Source: Bacteroidales bacterium (GTDB lineage: Bacteria > Bacteroidota > Bacteroidia > Bacteroidales > P3). From it: a stretch of DNA of 64,000 nucleotides. The translations under genes were made by a program, and so were the position numbers. The stretch lies in the NCBI GenBank assembly GCA_017439185.1, contig JAFRTM010000012.1:124001-188000 (forward strand), written 5' to 3'. How positions within the stretch are numbered: the stretch's first letter is position 1; every line of letters starts with the position of its first letter. The notes beneath the pieces were generated by a model. It ran no database searches. It was not told where the DNA came from and saw nothing but the letters and a program-made list of their open reading frames with translations. Positions 23,653 to 34,278 of this stretch are shown in pieces.

Positions 23653-25209
23653 TTATATCAGGTCGATCGAGTAGTGTAGGCCGCGGTTTTCGCGCCTTGC
23701 GCGGGCCATCTTGGTGATGAGGTAGGCGCAGGCTATGAGGTTGCGGAGTTCGGATAGTTCCTCGGTGAGGACCGAGCGGTTGTAGAGGTCTTCGGTCTCG
23801 CGGAAGATGAGGTTGAGACGGTCGAAGGCACGCTGGAGGCGCAAGTCGCTGCGTACGATGCCGACGTAGTTGGACATGATCTCTTGCAGCTCTTTCTTGG
23901 TCTGGGTTATAAGCACCATCTCCTCGTTGAGTACCATACCTTCGGCGTTCCAGTCGGGTACCGCTTGGCAGTAGCCGATAGAAGGGACTTTTTCGATGGC
24001 AGCCATGGCTGCGTTGTGGGCATAGACCACAGCTTCGAGGAGCGAGTTGGAGGCCAGGCGGTTGCCGCCGTGGAGGCCTGTGCACGAGCATTCGCCGGCG
24101 GCATAGAGGTTCTTGATGGATGACTCGCCAGCCATGTTCACCTCGATTCCGCCACACTGGTAGTGAGCCGCCGGACGTATGGGTATCATGTCTTTGGTGA
24201 TGTTGATGCCGCATTCGAGGCATTTGGCATATATGGTGGGGAATCCGTTGATGAGTTCGCGTTTGTCGATATGGCGAGCGTCGAGGTAGAGGTGGTCGAC
24301 GCCGGCTATCTTCATCTCGTTGTCGATGGCGCGAGCCACTATGTCGCGTGGGGCGAGGGACTGGCGAGGGTCGTATTTGCCCATAAACTCGTTGCCGTTG
24401 TAGTCCTTGAGGATGGCGCCGGCTCCGCGGAGGGCTTCGGTGATGAGGAATGCCGGCTTCTCGGAGGGGTTGTAGAGCGATGTGGGGTGGAACTGCACAA
24501 ACTCCATGTCCTTCAGGACACCGCGTGCACGGTGGACCATGGCCACGCCGTCGCCGGTGGAGATGATGGGAGTGGTGGTGGTGGTATAGACGTTGCCCAT
24601 GCCGCCGGTGGCGAGGAGGGTGACCTTGGCGAGGTAGGTGTCGATCTCATGGGTGTCGGCGTTGAGGGCATAGGCACCATAGCATTCGATGCCGGGAGTG
24701 TGCTTGGTTACCCGTTGTCCGAGGTGGTGCTGGGTGATGAGGTCGATGGCGAACTGGTTTTCCTTGAGTTCGATATTGGGATGGTCGGCGACAGCCTGCA
24801 GGAGACCGCGCTCGATTTCGGCACCGGTGTTGTCTTTGTGGTGGAGGATGCGGAATTCGCTGTGCCCTCCTTCGCGGTGGAGGTCGAAGCGTCCGCCACG
24901 GTCCTTGTCGAAGTTGACGCCGTATTGCACGAGCTCCTTGATACGTTCGGGAGCTTCGCGGATGGTCATCTCCACCACTTCGCGGTTGCAGATGCCGTCG
25001 CCGGCTATGAGGGTGTCCTGGATATGTTTGTCGAAACTGTCGTCGTCGTACATCACGGCGGCAATTCCCCCTTGGGCATATTTGGTGGAGCCTTCGGAGG
25101 CGTTGGTCTTGGTGAGGATGCACACCTTGCCGTGGTCGGCGACTTTCAAGGCATAGCTCAAACCCGCTATGCCAGAACCAATGACTAAGAAATCAACATT
25201 GTAGCGCAT
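23653..25209 (-). CDS. nadB: L-aspartate oxidase
   Basis: This 518-residue flavoprotein has the N-terminal FAD motif VIGSGIAGLSYALKVADHG and the fumarate-reductase-family segments STKYAQGGIAAVMYDDDS, TLLATGGMGNVYTTTTTP, HPTSLYNP and AAGECSCTGLHGGNRLASNSLLE. The last is typical of NadB. It oxidises L-aspartate to iminoaspartate, the first step of de novo NAD synthesis; nadA and nadC are not in the window. The length is normal. It marks the right edge of the AT-rich island, where GC content rises again. Maf starts 15 bases upstream on the same strand, so the genes 23653-28321 may form one transcript. Confidence 0.95.
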   Translation of the reverse strand: MRYNVDFLVIGSGIAGLSYALKVADHGKVCILTKTNASEGSTKYAQGGIAAVMYDDDSFDKHIQDTLIAGDGICNREVVEMTIREAPERIKELVQYGVNFDKDRGGRFDLHREGGHSEFRILHHKDNTGAEIERGLLQAVADHPNIELKENQFAIDLITQHHLGQRVTKHTPGIECYGAYALNADTHEIDTYLAKVTLLATGGMGNVYTTTTTPIISTGDGVAMVHRARGVLKDMEFVQFHPTSLYNPSEKPAFLITEALRGAGAILKDYNGNEFMGKYDPRQSLAPRDIVARAIDNEMKIAGVDHLYLDARHIDKRELINGFPTIYAKCLECGINITKDMIPIRPAAHYQCGGIEVNMAGESSIKNLYAAGECSCTGLHGGNRLASNSLLEAVVYAHNAAMAAIEKVPSIGYCQAVPDWNAEGMVLNEEMVLITQTKKELQEIMSNYVGIVRSDLRLQRAFDRLNLIFRETEDLYNRSVLTEELSELRNLIACAYLITKMARARRENRGLHYSIDLI

Positions 25210-25223
25210 AAAAGACTGTTTGT

Positions 25224-25799
25224 TTAACTGCCGAAGCGAGAGAGCTCGGTAGCGATGCGGGCCACGGGAAGCCCGACAACATTATAGTAATCTCCCTCGA
25301 TGCGGTCGATGGAGACGATTCCGAAAGGATCCTGTATCCCATATCCGCCGGCTTTGTCCATAGGTGCTCCGGTGGAGATATAGGAATCGATTTCTTTCGC
25401 AGTAAGGCTGCGGAAATGGACCCTTGTGAGTTCTGCAAATTCGGTACGTAAGACAGAGCCCCCCTGGCACTTTGCCAGGCATACGCCGGTATAGACCTCG
25501 TGCCAGCGGCCGGAGAGGGTATGCAACATCATGCGGGCCTCTTCGGCGTCGGCCGGTTTGCCCATGATGCGGTTGTCATAGACCACGATGGTGTCGGCGG
25601 TGAGCAGTACGGCGTCGGGAGTGAGAAATCGTTCGGCGGCAAGGGATTTGGAGAGGGCTATGCTTTGAACTACCTCGACGGCTGCAAGACCGTCAGGGAC
25701 TGTCTCTTCGGCATCCACATCGACCGCTTGTACGTCATAGCCCAAGGCACTAATCAGAGTGCGGCGACGGGGCGATTTGCTTGCCAGCAGTATGTTCAT
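25224..25799 (-). CDS. maf: Maf-like nucleoside triphosphate pyrophosphatase
   Basis: This 191-residue protein has the Maf signature: ASKSPRRRTLISALG at the start, ADTIVVYDNRIMGKPADAEEARMML in the middle, and EIDSYISTGAPMDKAGGYGIQD near the end. Maf proteins hydrolyse dTTP, UTP or modified nucleotides to monophosphates and pyrophosphate, which is thought to clean the nucleotide pool. Some also affect septation. The YhdE-type dTTP/UTP group is likely from the motif set, but the substrate is not certain. Normal length, cytosolic. It sits between the MORN protein gene and nadB on the same strand with short gaps. Confidence 0.92.
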   Translation of the reverse strand: MNILLASKSPRRRTLISALGYDVQAVDVDAEETVPDGLAAVEVVQSIALSKSLAAERFLTPDAVLLTADTIVVYDNRIMGKPADAEEARMMLHTLSGRWHEVYTGVCLAKCQGGSVLRTEFAELTRVHFRSLTAKEIDSYISTGAPMDKAGGYGIQDPFGIVSIDRIEGDYYNVVGLPVARIATELSRFGS

Positions 25800-25828
25800 G
25801 ACAGGAGAGGCGTGAAGCCAAGATGGCT

Positions 25829-27019
25829 TTAGAACTTGTTGGAAGAACGTTTTGTGGGTAGTTTGTCTTCGCGGCTTACCATCTTGCCGTCTTCGAAAGT
25901 GCCGACATAGACTTCGACACCGCGGTCATACCAACGCCATTTGCCGACTTTCTGTCCGTTGGAGAAGGAACCGGTCTCTTCCAGTCCTCCGGCTTGGCTG
26001 TAGCGTTCATATTTTCCCTCGCGGACATCCATGCGGTAGCTCTCCACACTTTCGGGTTTCCCGTTGGTGAAATAGCGAGTCTCGGTGCCGTTCTTCTTGT
26101 CGTCGGTATAGTCGATAGTGTAACGTTTTTGGCCGTCTTCGTAGTATCCAACCCATTGGCCGTTCTTTTTGCCTTGGCGGAAAGTGCCGGTGTAGTCAAC
26201 CTTGCCGCTCTCGTACCATGCGGTCCACTGACCCTCTTCGAGGTCGTTGGAATATTTGCCCTCGTGGAGTTTCTTGCCGCTTTCGTACCAAGTGGTCCAA
26301 GTTCCGCGGCGCATACCGTTGGAGTAGTCGCCGCTGCGCCATTTCTGGCCAGTCTCGTAGTAGTAGGTCCAGGTGCCGGTCTCTTTGCCGTTGTCGTAGT
26401 CGCCTTCGATGCCGAGACGGCCGTTGGTGCGCCAATAGAAGAGCCAGTGACCGTTTTGTTCACCGTCTTTGAGGGGTCCTTCCATATCTTTCTTGCCACG
26501 GGAGGTCCACCAGGTGGCAGGTCCGTCGAGCTCGTTGTTGCGATAGGTGCCTTGGAACTTGAGTTGTCCGTTCTCGTGCCATTCTTTGGTCTCGCCCTCA
26601 CGGCTACCGTTCACAAACGTTATGACTTCGTGTTTCTTGCCGTTTTCATACCAAGAGGTGTAGGTGCCGTGCTTTTGTCCTTTCACGATGGCGATTTCGC
26701 TTTTCAGTTTTCCGTTGCGGAACCAGGTGCGGGTGGTGCCGTTGTCATAGCATTCCTCGGCACATTTTTTGCCGTCGTCATAGAAGATGCGCCAGAGGCC
26801 AGTCTTTTCGCCGTCTTCGTTGTAGGTGCCTCTCTGATAAACTTTTCCGTTGGGGTGCCACCAAGTCCAGTCTCCCACGCGGTTGCTGTCGGAGTCCATA
26901 AGTCCTTCGACGGAGGCGTGCTGGCGTGCCGAGTCGTAGAATTTCTGATAGCGGAATGTCTGAGCCGAGGCAGTAAGGGCCAACGAGCACAGCAGAAAGG
27001 CGAAGATGTATTTTTTCAT
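25829..27019 (-). CDS. Secreted MORN-repeat protein
   Basis: This 396-residue protein has a signal peptide (MKKYIFAFLLCSLALTASAQ) followed by about fourteen MORN-like repeats of roughly 23 residues. A typical unit is GTWTTWYESGKKLHEGKYSNG. The repeats cover residues about 45-375 and leave a short basic tail (KLPTKRSSNKF). MORN repeats form an extended beta-hairpin ribbon that binds proteins or lipids. Proteins like this are often labelled YwqK-like antitoxins, but the signal peptide argues for a periplasmic or surface scaffold. No sorting domain is seen. It lies between the DUF4270 gene and maf on the same strand. Family certain; role unknown. Confidence 0.85.
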   Translation of the reverse strand: MKKYIFAFLLCSLALTASAQTFRYQKFYDSARQHASVEGLMDSDSNRVGDWTWWHPNGKVYQRGTYNEDGEKTGLWRIFYDDGKKCAEECYDNGTTRTWFRNGKLKSEIAIVKGQKHGTYTSWYENGKKHEVITFVNGSREGETKEWHENGQLKFQGTYRNNELDGPATWWTSRGKKDMEGPLKDGEQNGHWLFYWRTNGRLGIEGDYDNGKETGTWTYYYETGQKWRSGDYSNGMRRGTWTTWYESGKKLHEGKYSNDLEEGQWTAWYESGKVDYTGTFRQGKKNGQWVGYYEDGQKRYTIDYTDDKKNGTETRYFTNGKPESVESYRMDVREGKYERYSQAGGLEETGSFSNGQKVGKWRWYDRGVEVYVGTFEDGKMVSREDKLPTKRSSNKF

Positions 27020-27043
27020 ATATGTAATGTATTTCTGTTTTGG

Positions 27044-28321
27044 TTATTCGCTGTAAACTATTTCAATGCGAGGACGTTCGGCTTGGGCGTTGCCGTTGAT
27101 ACGGCAGCTGTATGCCGATGAGCGTCGGCTTTCGATGGTAAGGAGTGTGCCATAATCGTGCCTGTCGCGGAGGAGGTTTTGCAGATGGCGGGTGAGGAGC
27201 AACCTGTAAAATTTGCGGCCGGCATCATAGTATCCGTCAAATCCAGAGTAGCGGATGGGGTCAGATGCGTCAAGTACCAAACTGTGGAATCCAGTGGACG
27301 AGATGTGGAAAGCCTGCAGACGGGAAGCCATCTTGGAGGTGTCGGGGTCGGTGACGGGGAGTTTCAACTCGGCATAGTGTATGACAGCAGTGGGATGTTT
27401 TGAGCAGAAGTTGGAGAACCAGGCCGTGTCGAGGTAGAATTTCACGCGTGTGCCGCCCATCGGCTGAAGGTAGAGGTAGTCGCTGTAGTCTAAGGAATCG
27501 GCGGTCTGTATAGTAGGAATGGCGCTTGTGGAATAGTCGTGGGAGAAAGAACTGTAGTGTGTGGTGCCGTAACCGATGAGGAAGTCGTAAGCCACGGTAT
27601 CGGTGCTGTCGGCACATTTGACAGTGAGCTTGGTGTCTACCGCATCAAGGTTTACGGCCAGCATGACCGGGTCGTAGTCGCTCTCGTTAATTTCAATGCA
27701 GATGCCTTTCATGTTTGCGACAAACTCTTCGTTTGTGGCACTTGTGCGGAGGAATCCGTATATGTTGCTGCGGAGGGGAATGGTCATCGAGCGTGAGTCG
27801 GCAGGGAACATAATGGTAGTGTCCACGAAGCAGTTGGAGGTGTTGATGGGCGTTGTGTTGGAAGCGTAGTAGATGGTGGAGTCGTTGAGGGCCTCTGCCA
27901 GTTGATGAACTTTGATGTGCAGGTTGTAAGCGTATGGCCGGCGGCCGTTGGGCCGTGGACGGATATAGGTGAAGACATCGTCGAGTTTGAGAGACAGGGA
28001 GGCCGATATCACTTCGGCAGAACTATTGACGTTGATGCCGCCAGCAGAGGGCAAAGCCACCTGGGTGTAGAATTTGGCGCATGTCGTTCCGCAATAGGGG
28101 TCTTCGGTACGTCCGAGGAGGCCTATGCGGTAGCCTGAGGTTGCAAGGGAGTCGTCGAAGAATATGTAGGGAGTGAGATATACGGTGTCGCATATGCCGT
28201 CGTAGAGGGTGGATGGGTCTTCGAGACCGAGACCTACGTCAGACTCTTTTTCGTTGCAGGATGATATAGTCAGTGTAGTCACTATCAGGGATAAGACAAC
28301 AAACAGTCTAATGGTTTTCAT
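27044..28321 (-). CDS. DUF4270 lipoprotein
   Basis: This 425-residue lipoprotein has the lipobox ISSC at residue 22 after a short signal peptide. The remainder matches the DUF4270 pattern of Bacteroidetes: SDVGLGLEDPSTLYDG, then LLGRTEDPYCGTTCAKFYTQVALPS, SASLSLKLDD, and a C-terminal PRIEIVYSE end. The function of DUF4270 is not known. The gene is commonly found directly next to the truncated glycogen-synthase-like gene in Bacteroidetes, as here (12-base gap). This suggests a conserved functional link in envelope or polysaccharide metabolism, which is inference. It is beta-rich and probably outer-membrane attached. Confidence 0.86.
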   Translation of the reverse strand: MKTIRLFVVLSLIVTTLTISSCNEKESDVGLGLEDPSTLYDGICDTVYLTPYIFFDDSLATSGYRIGLLGRTEDPYCGTTCAKFYTQVALPSAGGINVNSSAEVISASLSLKLDDVFTYIRPRPNGRRPYAYNLHIKVHQLAEALNDSTIYYASNTTPINTSNCFVDTTIMFPADSRSMTIPLRSNIYGFLRTSATNEEFVANMKGICIEINESDYDPVMLAVNLDAVDTKLTVKCADSTDTVAYDFLIGYGTTHYSSFSHDYSTSAIPTIQTADSLDYSDYLYLQPMGGTRVKFYLDTAWFSNFCSKHPTAVIHYAELKLPVTDPDTSKMASRLQAFHISSTGFHSLVLDASDPIRYSGFDGYYDAGRKFYRLLLTRHLQNLLRDRHDYGTLLTIESRRSSAYSCRINGNAQAERPRIEIVYSE

Positions 28322-28332
28322 GATTATAATGC

Positions 28333-29157
28333 TCAGTTGTTAATGCTGCTGCCGGCAACAAGTTCGTAGAATCTGTTGATCTGGGCGTAGAATTGCTCCT
28401 CGTTTTCGTTATATTCCAAGATATTGCGTTTGCATTCCTTGGCGTGTTTTATGAGTTCGGGATTCACGTCGGGCGATCCGATGATAACGCCCTGGGAGTA
28501 GGTGATGGCACCTTTCATCAGCCTTAGGTAGTCAAGGTTCTCAAATAGCCGCAGATCTTTGGCGGTGGCTCCGTCGTTCTTCATTTTCTTGGCTATGTCA
28601 ACATCGAACTTGTCGGGGAAAGAGTCTCCAGTAAGGGTGATGACGCATTTGGAACCTGAGAAGAACGCATTGTCCTTGTTGATACGGCGCATATAGAAAG
28701 GGATCATACAGCTGAACCAGCCGGTAAAGTGGATGATGTTCGGCTTCCATGCGAGTTTCCTTACGGCTTCGAGGGCACCGCGGCAGAAGAAAAGCAGACG
28801 TTCGTCGGCATCCGACACAAGATGTCCTTTATCGTCAAAGAGGCCTTCTTTTTTTGTGAAGTACTCTTCGTTGTCTATGAAATAGACTTGCATGCGAGCC
28901 TGCGGAATAGAGCCGACTTTGATGATAAGCTGGTGGTCGCAGTTATTTACGATAAGGTTCATACCGCACAGGCGTATGACCTCGTGCAGTTGGTTCCGGC
29001 GCTCGTTGATAGAGCTGAAGCGAGGCATAAAGACTCGTATTTCACGCCCCTGTTCCTGCACATATTGGGGCAGGTAACGCCCAAATCGTGCGTTGGCACC
29101 TTCGCCAGCAAATGGCATAATCTCCTGATTTACAAACAATATTTTCCCTTTTCCCAT
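28333..29157 (-). CDS. Truncated glycogen/starch synthase-like protein (GT5 N-terminal domain only)
   Basis: This protein of about 274 residues has only the N-terminal catalytic half of GT5 glycogen synthases: KILFVNQEIMPFAGEGANARFGRYLP, IRVFMPRFSSINERRNQLHEVIR, PNIIHFTGWFSCMIPFYMRR and a conserved end. The C-terminal ADP-glucose-binding domain is missing, and the KxGGL motif is altered to GEGANARFG, so normal synthase activity is doubtful. Short forms like this next to DUF4270 are common in Bacteroidetes, often near panC/panD; here the latter are absent. I moved the start to 29157 (MGKGKILFV). The upstream ATG at 29181 would lie at the expected transcription start, because the -7 box is at 29184-29191. 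Function uncertain. Confidence 0.82.
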   Translation of the reverse strand: MGKGKILFVNQEIMPFAGEGANARFGRYLPQYVQEQGREIRVFMPRFSSINERRNQLHEVIRLCGMNLIVNNCDHQLIIKVGSIPQARMQVYFIDNEEYFTKKEGLFDDKGHLVSDADERLLFFCRGALEAVRKLAWKPNIIHFTGWFSCMIPFYMRRINKDNAFFSGSKCVITLTGDSFPDKFDVDIAKKMKNDGATAKDLRLFENLDYLRLMKGAITYSQGVIIGSPDVNPELIKHAKECKRNILEYNENEEQFYAQINRFYELVAGSSINN

Positions 29158-29183
29158 ATTTTTTGTGCTATTATTTCCCAATG

Positions 29184-29191
29184 CAAAGATA
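29184..29191 (-). promoter_or_regulatory. -7 box of the glycogen-synthase-like gene
   Basis: On the minus strand this is TATCTTTG with the preferred C after it. It forces the gene start downstream, to 29157, and probably serves the whole 25224-29157 set. Confidence 0.6.
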
Positions 29192-29262
29192 CGAAAATTA
29201 TTTATAATGGAAGTAATTTGGGGCGACTTTTTTTGAAAAAGGGGAAAATAACGGTATAGGGA

Positions 29263-31701
<2,439 letters not shown>

Positions 31702-31717
31702 TTATATTATTTTTTTG

Positions 31718-31725
31718 TACTTTTG
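31718..31725 (+). promoter_or_regulatory. -7 box of the AlkZ-related gene
   Basis: TACTTTTG on the plus strand gives a leader of about 155 bases before the ATG at 31888. Part of that leader is a tandem 11-base repeat array. Confidence 0.45.
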
Positions 31726-31779
31726 TGGCGTGATTTTGTTCTTTTTTAAGCTATGGGACAAGTCGAACCAATGTCAAAT

Positions 31780-31837
31780 ATGATACGAATATGATACGAA
31801 TATGACATGGAGCAAACATGGAGTAAATATGGAGGGG
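31780..31837 (+). repeat. Tandem 11-base repeats in a gene leader
   Basis: ATGATACGAAT occurs twice (31780-31801). It is followed by ACATGGAGCAA, ACATGGAGTAA and ATATGGAGGGG (31805-31837). All units are 11 bases and so lie on one face of the helix. They sit between the promoter and the AlkZ-related gene. The three GGAG cores resemble ribosome binding sites but are over 50 bases from the ATG. Confidence 0.7.
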
Positions 31838-31887
31838 AGTTATACCTGAAAATTGTAAAAGAATGAAAAAAAATCGATGAGCCGTAT

Positions 31888-32556
31888 ATGAAACGTAAGG
31901 AAGAAATTTATGATTGTGCCGGTTTGGTGGAGCGCGTTCGAGAGGTGGGCTTCCTGCCGTTGCTGGTCAGCGGCATTCCGGGCTATTCTGCCGAGGAGAT
32001 GGTGGCAGAGGATTGCAGGTATGTGGTGTTCGACGATGGAGGCTGGGATTGGCCGCTGTGGAAGTGGAAAGGGCAGGCCGTTGCCGACGGAGGCTGTGTC
32101 TATGGCAAGTTTTTCGGTGGCAAGGCCGGTTTCGTGAGCCGTGAGTGGTGGCCCGATTTCTGCAATTATAGGCGCCGGAAATACGGCACACCCGCTAACG
32201 ATTCGATTGAGGGTACAATTCTCTCAGTTCTGAGGGAGCAGGGAAGCATGATTACGAAGGAGTTGCGGGCGGAATGTGGCTTTGGAGGGCGTGGCATGCG
32301 AAGCAAGTTCGATGGTTATGTTACGCGACTGCAAATGGGTTGCCGTGTGGTGACGGAGGACTTTGTCTATCCTCGCGACAAGCATGGCAAGGAATATGGA
32401 TGGGGATGGGCGTTGCTGAGTACAGCAGAGGCTTTATATGGCGAAGACTGCCAGAAAGACTGTAGCGGCGAGGAATCCTACAATCGGATTAAGGCTTTCA
32501 TGAAAAAAGTATTGCCAAAGGCAACCGACAAGGAATTCTCGCGATTGCTCGGATAG
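31888..32556 (+). CDS. AlkZ-related winged-helix protein
   Basis: This 222-residue cytosolic protein resembles the AlkZ-related (YcaQ-like) small proteins of Bacteroidetes. It has YDCAGLVERVREVGFLPL near the start, VFDDGGWDWPLWKWKGQ, a YGKFFGGKAGFVSREWWPDF segment, a winged-helix region with ELRAECGFGGRGMRSKFDGYVTRLQMGCRVV, and KHGKEYGWGWALLSTAE near the end. True AlkZ is a DNA glycosylase with a QxD-type motif, which I do not see clearly, so glycosylase activity is unproven. The role is probably DNA binding. It has its own promoter and an unusual repeat array in the leader. It converges on the next lipoprotein gene. Confidence 0.75.
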   Translation: MKRKEEIYDCAGLVERVREVGFLPLLVSGIPGYSAEEMVAEDCRYVVFDDGGWDWPLWKWKGQAVADGGCVYGKFFGGKAGFVSREWWPDFCNYRRRKYGTPANDSIEGTILSVLREQGSMITKELRAECGFGGRGMRSKFDGYVTRLQMGCRVVTEDFVYPRDKHGKEYGWGWALLSTAEALYGEDCQKDCSGEESYNRIKAFMKKVLPKATDKEFSRLLG

Positions 32557-32611
32557 TAAAGTCATGGCAATGGTAAAGCCGTACCAAAGCCGAGTCTTGT
32601 TCGTGTAAGAT

Positions 32612-33022
32612 CTATTGGCGTTGAGGCATTTGTTGTATAAGGTCGAGGGCCTGCCATACACCGTCGCGTTTGCGTAGTTCGAGAGTACCCTTACTGCGAG
32701 AGCGGGGTGTCTTCTTTTTCCATTTCACAGTTGCAGTGGTATCCGAAGAGATTTCTATGTCTGAAATTTTGACTTTGGCAGGCATATCGGCTTCAATAAC
32801 CTCACGGCCGACCTTCTTTACCATGGCACGGGCTTTGGGTATAAACCGTGCTTTTGTTTCGGATGATGCAAATTTTTCAGCTTGGTCCAGGTCATAGTTG
32901 GCAAGGGCCTGTTCGTACTCATAGGCAACGGCTTTGACTATCTTTTTTTCGTTGGTCTTTTGGGCACACGAAGTGAGGGAGATAGCTCCCACAACGATAG
33001 TTAGCAATAAGATTTTTTTCAT
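32612..33022 (-). CDS. Small lipoprotein, DUF4878-like
   Basis: This 136-residue lipoprotein has MKKILLLTIVVGAISLTSCAQ with the lipobox LTSC. The mature part is basic and follows the DUF4878 pattern: an AYEYEQALANYDLDQAEKFASSE helix pair, then a beta-sheet core (VKISDIEISSDTTATVKWKKK) and LRKRDGVWQALDLIQQ at the end. Such NTF2-like lipoproteins have no known enzymatic function. The open frame extends further upstream, but I chose the ATG at 33022 because it starts the signal peptide and the upstream part runs through the terminator of the next gene. Monocistronic from position. Family moderately sure. Confidence 0.75.
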   Translation of the reverse strand: MKKILLLTIVVGAISLTSCAQKTNEKKIVKAVAYEYEQALANYDLDQAEKFASSETKARFIPKARAMVKKVGREVIEADMPAKVKISDIEISSDTTATVKWKKKTPRSRSKGTLELRKRDGVWQALDLIQQMPQRQ

Positions 33023-33042
33023 TCCTGTTAATGTTATAGAAA

Positions 33043-33076
33043 CAAAAAGAGACTGCCTTATGCAGTCTCTTTTTGT
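33043..33076 (-). terminator. Rho-independent terminator after the 128-residue lipoprotein gene
   Basis: ACAAAAAGAGACTGC (33042-33056) pairs with GCAGTCTCTTTTTGTG (33062-33077), giving a long perfect stem with A/T ends usable in both directions. It ends the transcript of 33098-33484. Confidence 0.88.
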
Positions 33077-33097
33077 GTTACGAATAAGCATATAAAC

Positions 33098-33484
33098 TTA
33101 TCTCTTGATAGCTTTTACTTTGCCATCGCTTGTAGCAGTGGTGTTGCCATCAGCATTGATCTGAACCTGAGTCTTACCGGCTTTCACTTTCACGGTACCA
33201 TCAGAATTGACAGCAGTTTCGGTGTTAGCGGTTTTAACCTGCAGACCTTCGGATTTATCGGCTTTCACCTTTACCTTGGGCTCTTCTTTTTTAGGAGCGA
33301 CTTTGGTCTCAGGAGCAACTTCCTCAGCCACAACTTCCTCAACAGCGGGAGTGGTGTCCTCGACTACAACTTCCTCAGCTACGGTGTCGATAGGCTCCTC
33401 GGTTTTGTTACCAGAGCAGTTGCAAGCAGCGGTCAAACCCATAACGGCGACTGCGAGAGCGATGTTAAAGATAACTTTCTTCAT
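33098..33484 (-). CDS. Acidic low-complexity lipoprotein
   Basis: This 128-residue lipoprotein has signal peptide MKKVIFNIALAVAVMGLTAAC with Cys21 and CNCSGNK after it. The mature protein begins with a Glu/Val/Thr/Pro-rich acidic stretch (about 28-65). It turns Lys-rich (KKEEPKVKVKADKSE) and ends in two beta-like repeats (TAVNSDGTVKVKAGKTQVQINADGN). It looks like a flexible envelope tether or spacer. I recognise no family. The first Cys is the probable lipid anchor. It is followed by a strong terminator and preceded by another lipoprotein gene 34 bases upstream. Confidence 0.72.
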   Translation of the reverse strand: MKKVIFNIALAVAVMGLTAACNCSGNKTEEPIDTVAEEVVVEDTTPAVEEVVAEEVAPETKVAPKKEEPKVKVKADKSEGLQVKTANTETAVNSDGTVKVKAGKTQVQINADGNTTATSDGKVKAIKR

Positions 33485-33518
33485 TGTTACTCAATATTAA
33501 AATGTTTAATAATTATTC

Positions 33519-34019
33519 TTATTTCACGAATTTGCCGTCCTTAGCAAGAGCGCGGTCTGCCCAAGTGGCGTTGTCCATCTTAACTTCCATCTCAACGGAG
33601 GTTCCGTTCTTAGCCATGGTCTGGGTAGCAAGAGCGTCAACGGTCTTAGCGTTGAGGTCGAGAGCATTGATTGACTGCTCAGCAGCGGTAGCCTGCCAGA
33701 GACCAAAACCTTGTGCGTCAACGTCAGCTTCGTTCTCATAGTATCCAATAACGTAAGCGTGAGCGAGGTTGTAGTTGGTGCCGCCAACAGTAGCTCCAAG
33801 AATACCGCCAATGTAAGGAACGTTAGCATCAGCATAGTTCTCGCTACCAGAAACGTAAATAACATCAAGAGACTCAACGTCGGTTACGTCTGCATAGAAA
33901 TCGGTAGCAGTCCACTTCTCACCATTGAAGGTAACGGTTGTGGCGTTTTTCTCCTTGTTGCAGGAAACAAACATTGTAGCAACGAGAGCTACGGTCAGAA
34001 TTGCGAAAATCTTTTTCAT
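33519..34019 (-). CDS. Lipoprotein of unknown function
   Basis: This 166-residue lipoprotein has MKKIFAILTVALVATMFVSC as its signal peptide with lipobox FVSC (Cys20). The mature part is acidic and beta-rich, with Gly/Asn/Tyr/Thr-rich sheets (VTFNGEKWTATDFYADV, YIGGILGATVGGTNYNLAHAYVIGYYENE) and a short Lys-rich end. It resembles no enzyme family. It is the first gene of a probable two-gene lipoprotein unit with the 128-residue gene and has a -7 box at 34093-34100. Highly expressed small lipoproteins of this kind occur in many Bacteroidales. Function unknown. Confidence 0.75.
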   Translation of the reverse strand: MKKIFAILTVALVATMFVSCNKEKNATTVTFNGEKWTATDFYADVTDVESLDVIYVSGSENYADANVPYIGGILGATVGGTNYNLAHAYVIGYYENEADVDAQGFGLWQATAAEQSINALDLNAKTVDALATQTMAKNGTSVEMEVKMDNATWADRALAKDGKFVK

Positions 34020-34092
34020 TTTGTTTTTTAATTTAGGTTAATAACTTTATTTTCTGTATTTAATGTGTGGATTTCTCCTTTTTTTCAAGTTG

Positions 34093-34100
34093 CAAAGGTA
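34093..34100 (-). promoter_or_regulatory. -7 box of the lipoprotein unit
   Basis: On the minus strand this is TACCTTTG followed by C, 74 bases before the ATG at 34019. The rest of 34101-34278 is AT-rich, with no gene seen. Confidence 0.6.
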
Positions 34101-34278
34101 CGATTTTTTTTTAGATAGTAAAGAATATGTTATAAATTTTGTATTAAAAATACTTAAAATTTTATCAATGTGCTGATATATAAGTGTTTGTGATTATGGC
34201 AAATTTGGTTCAAATTATATATAAGTCTAGGAGTTAGGATTATATGAATTCGTGAATTGTTAAAAAACATTCGTTTTG

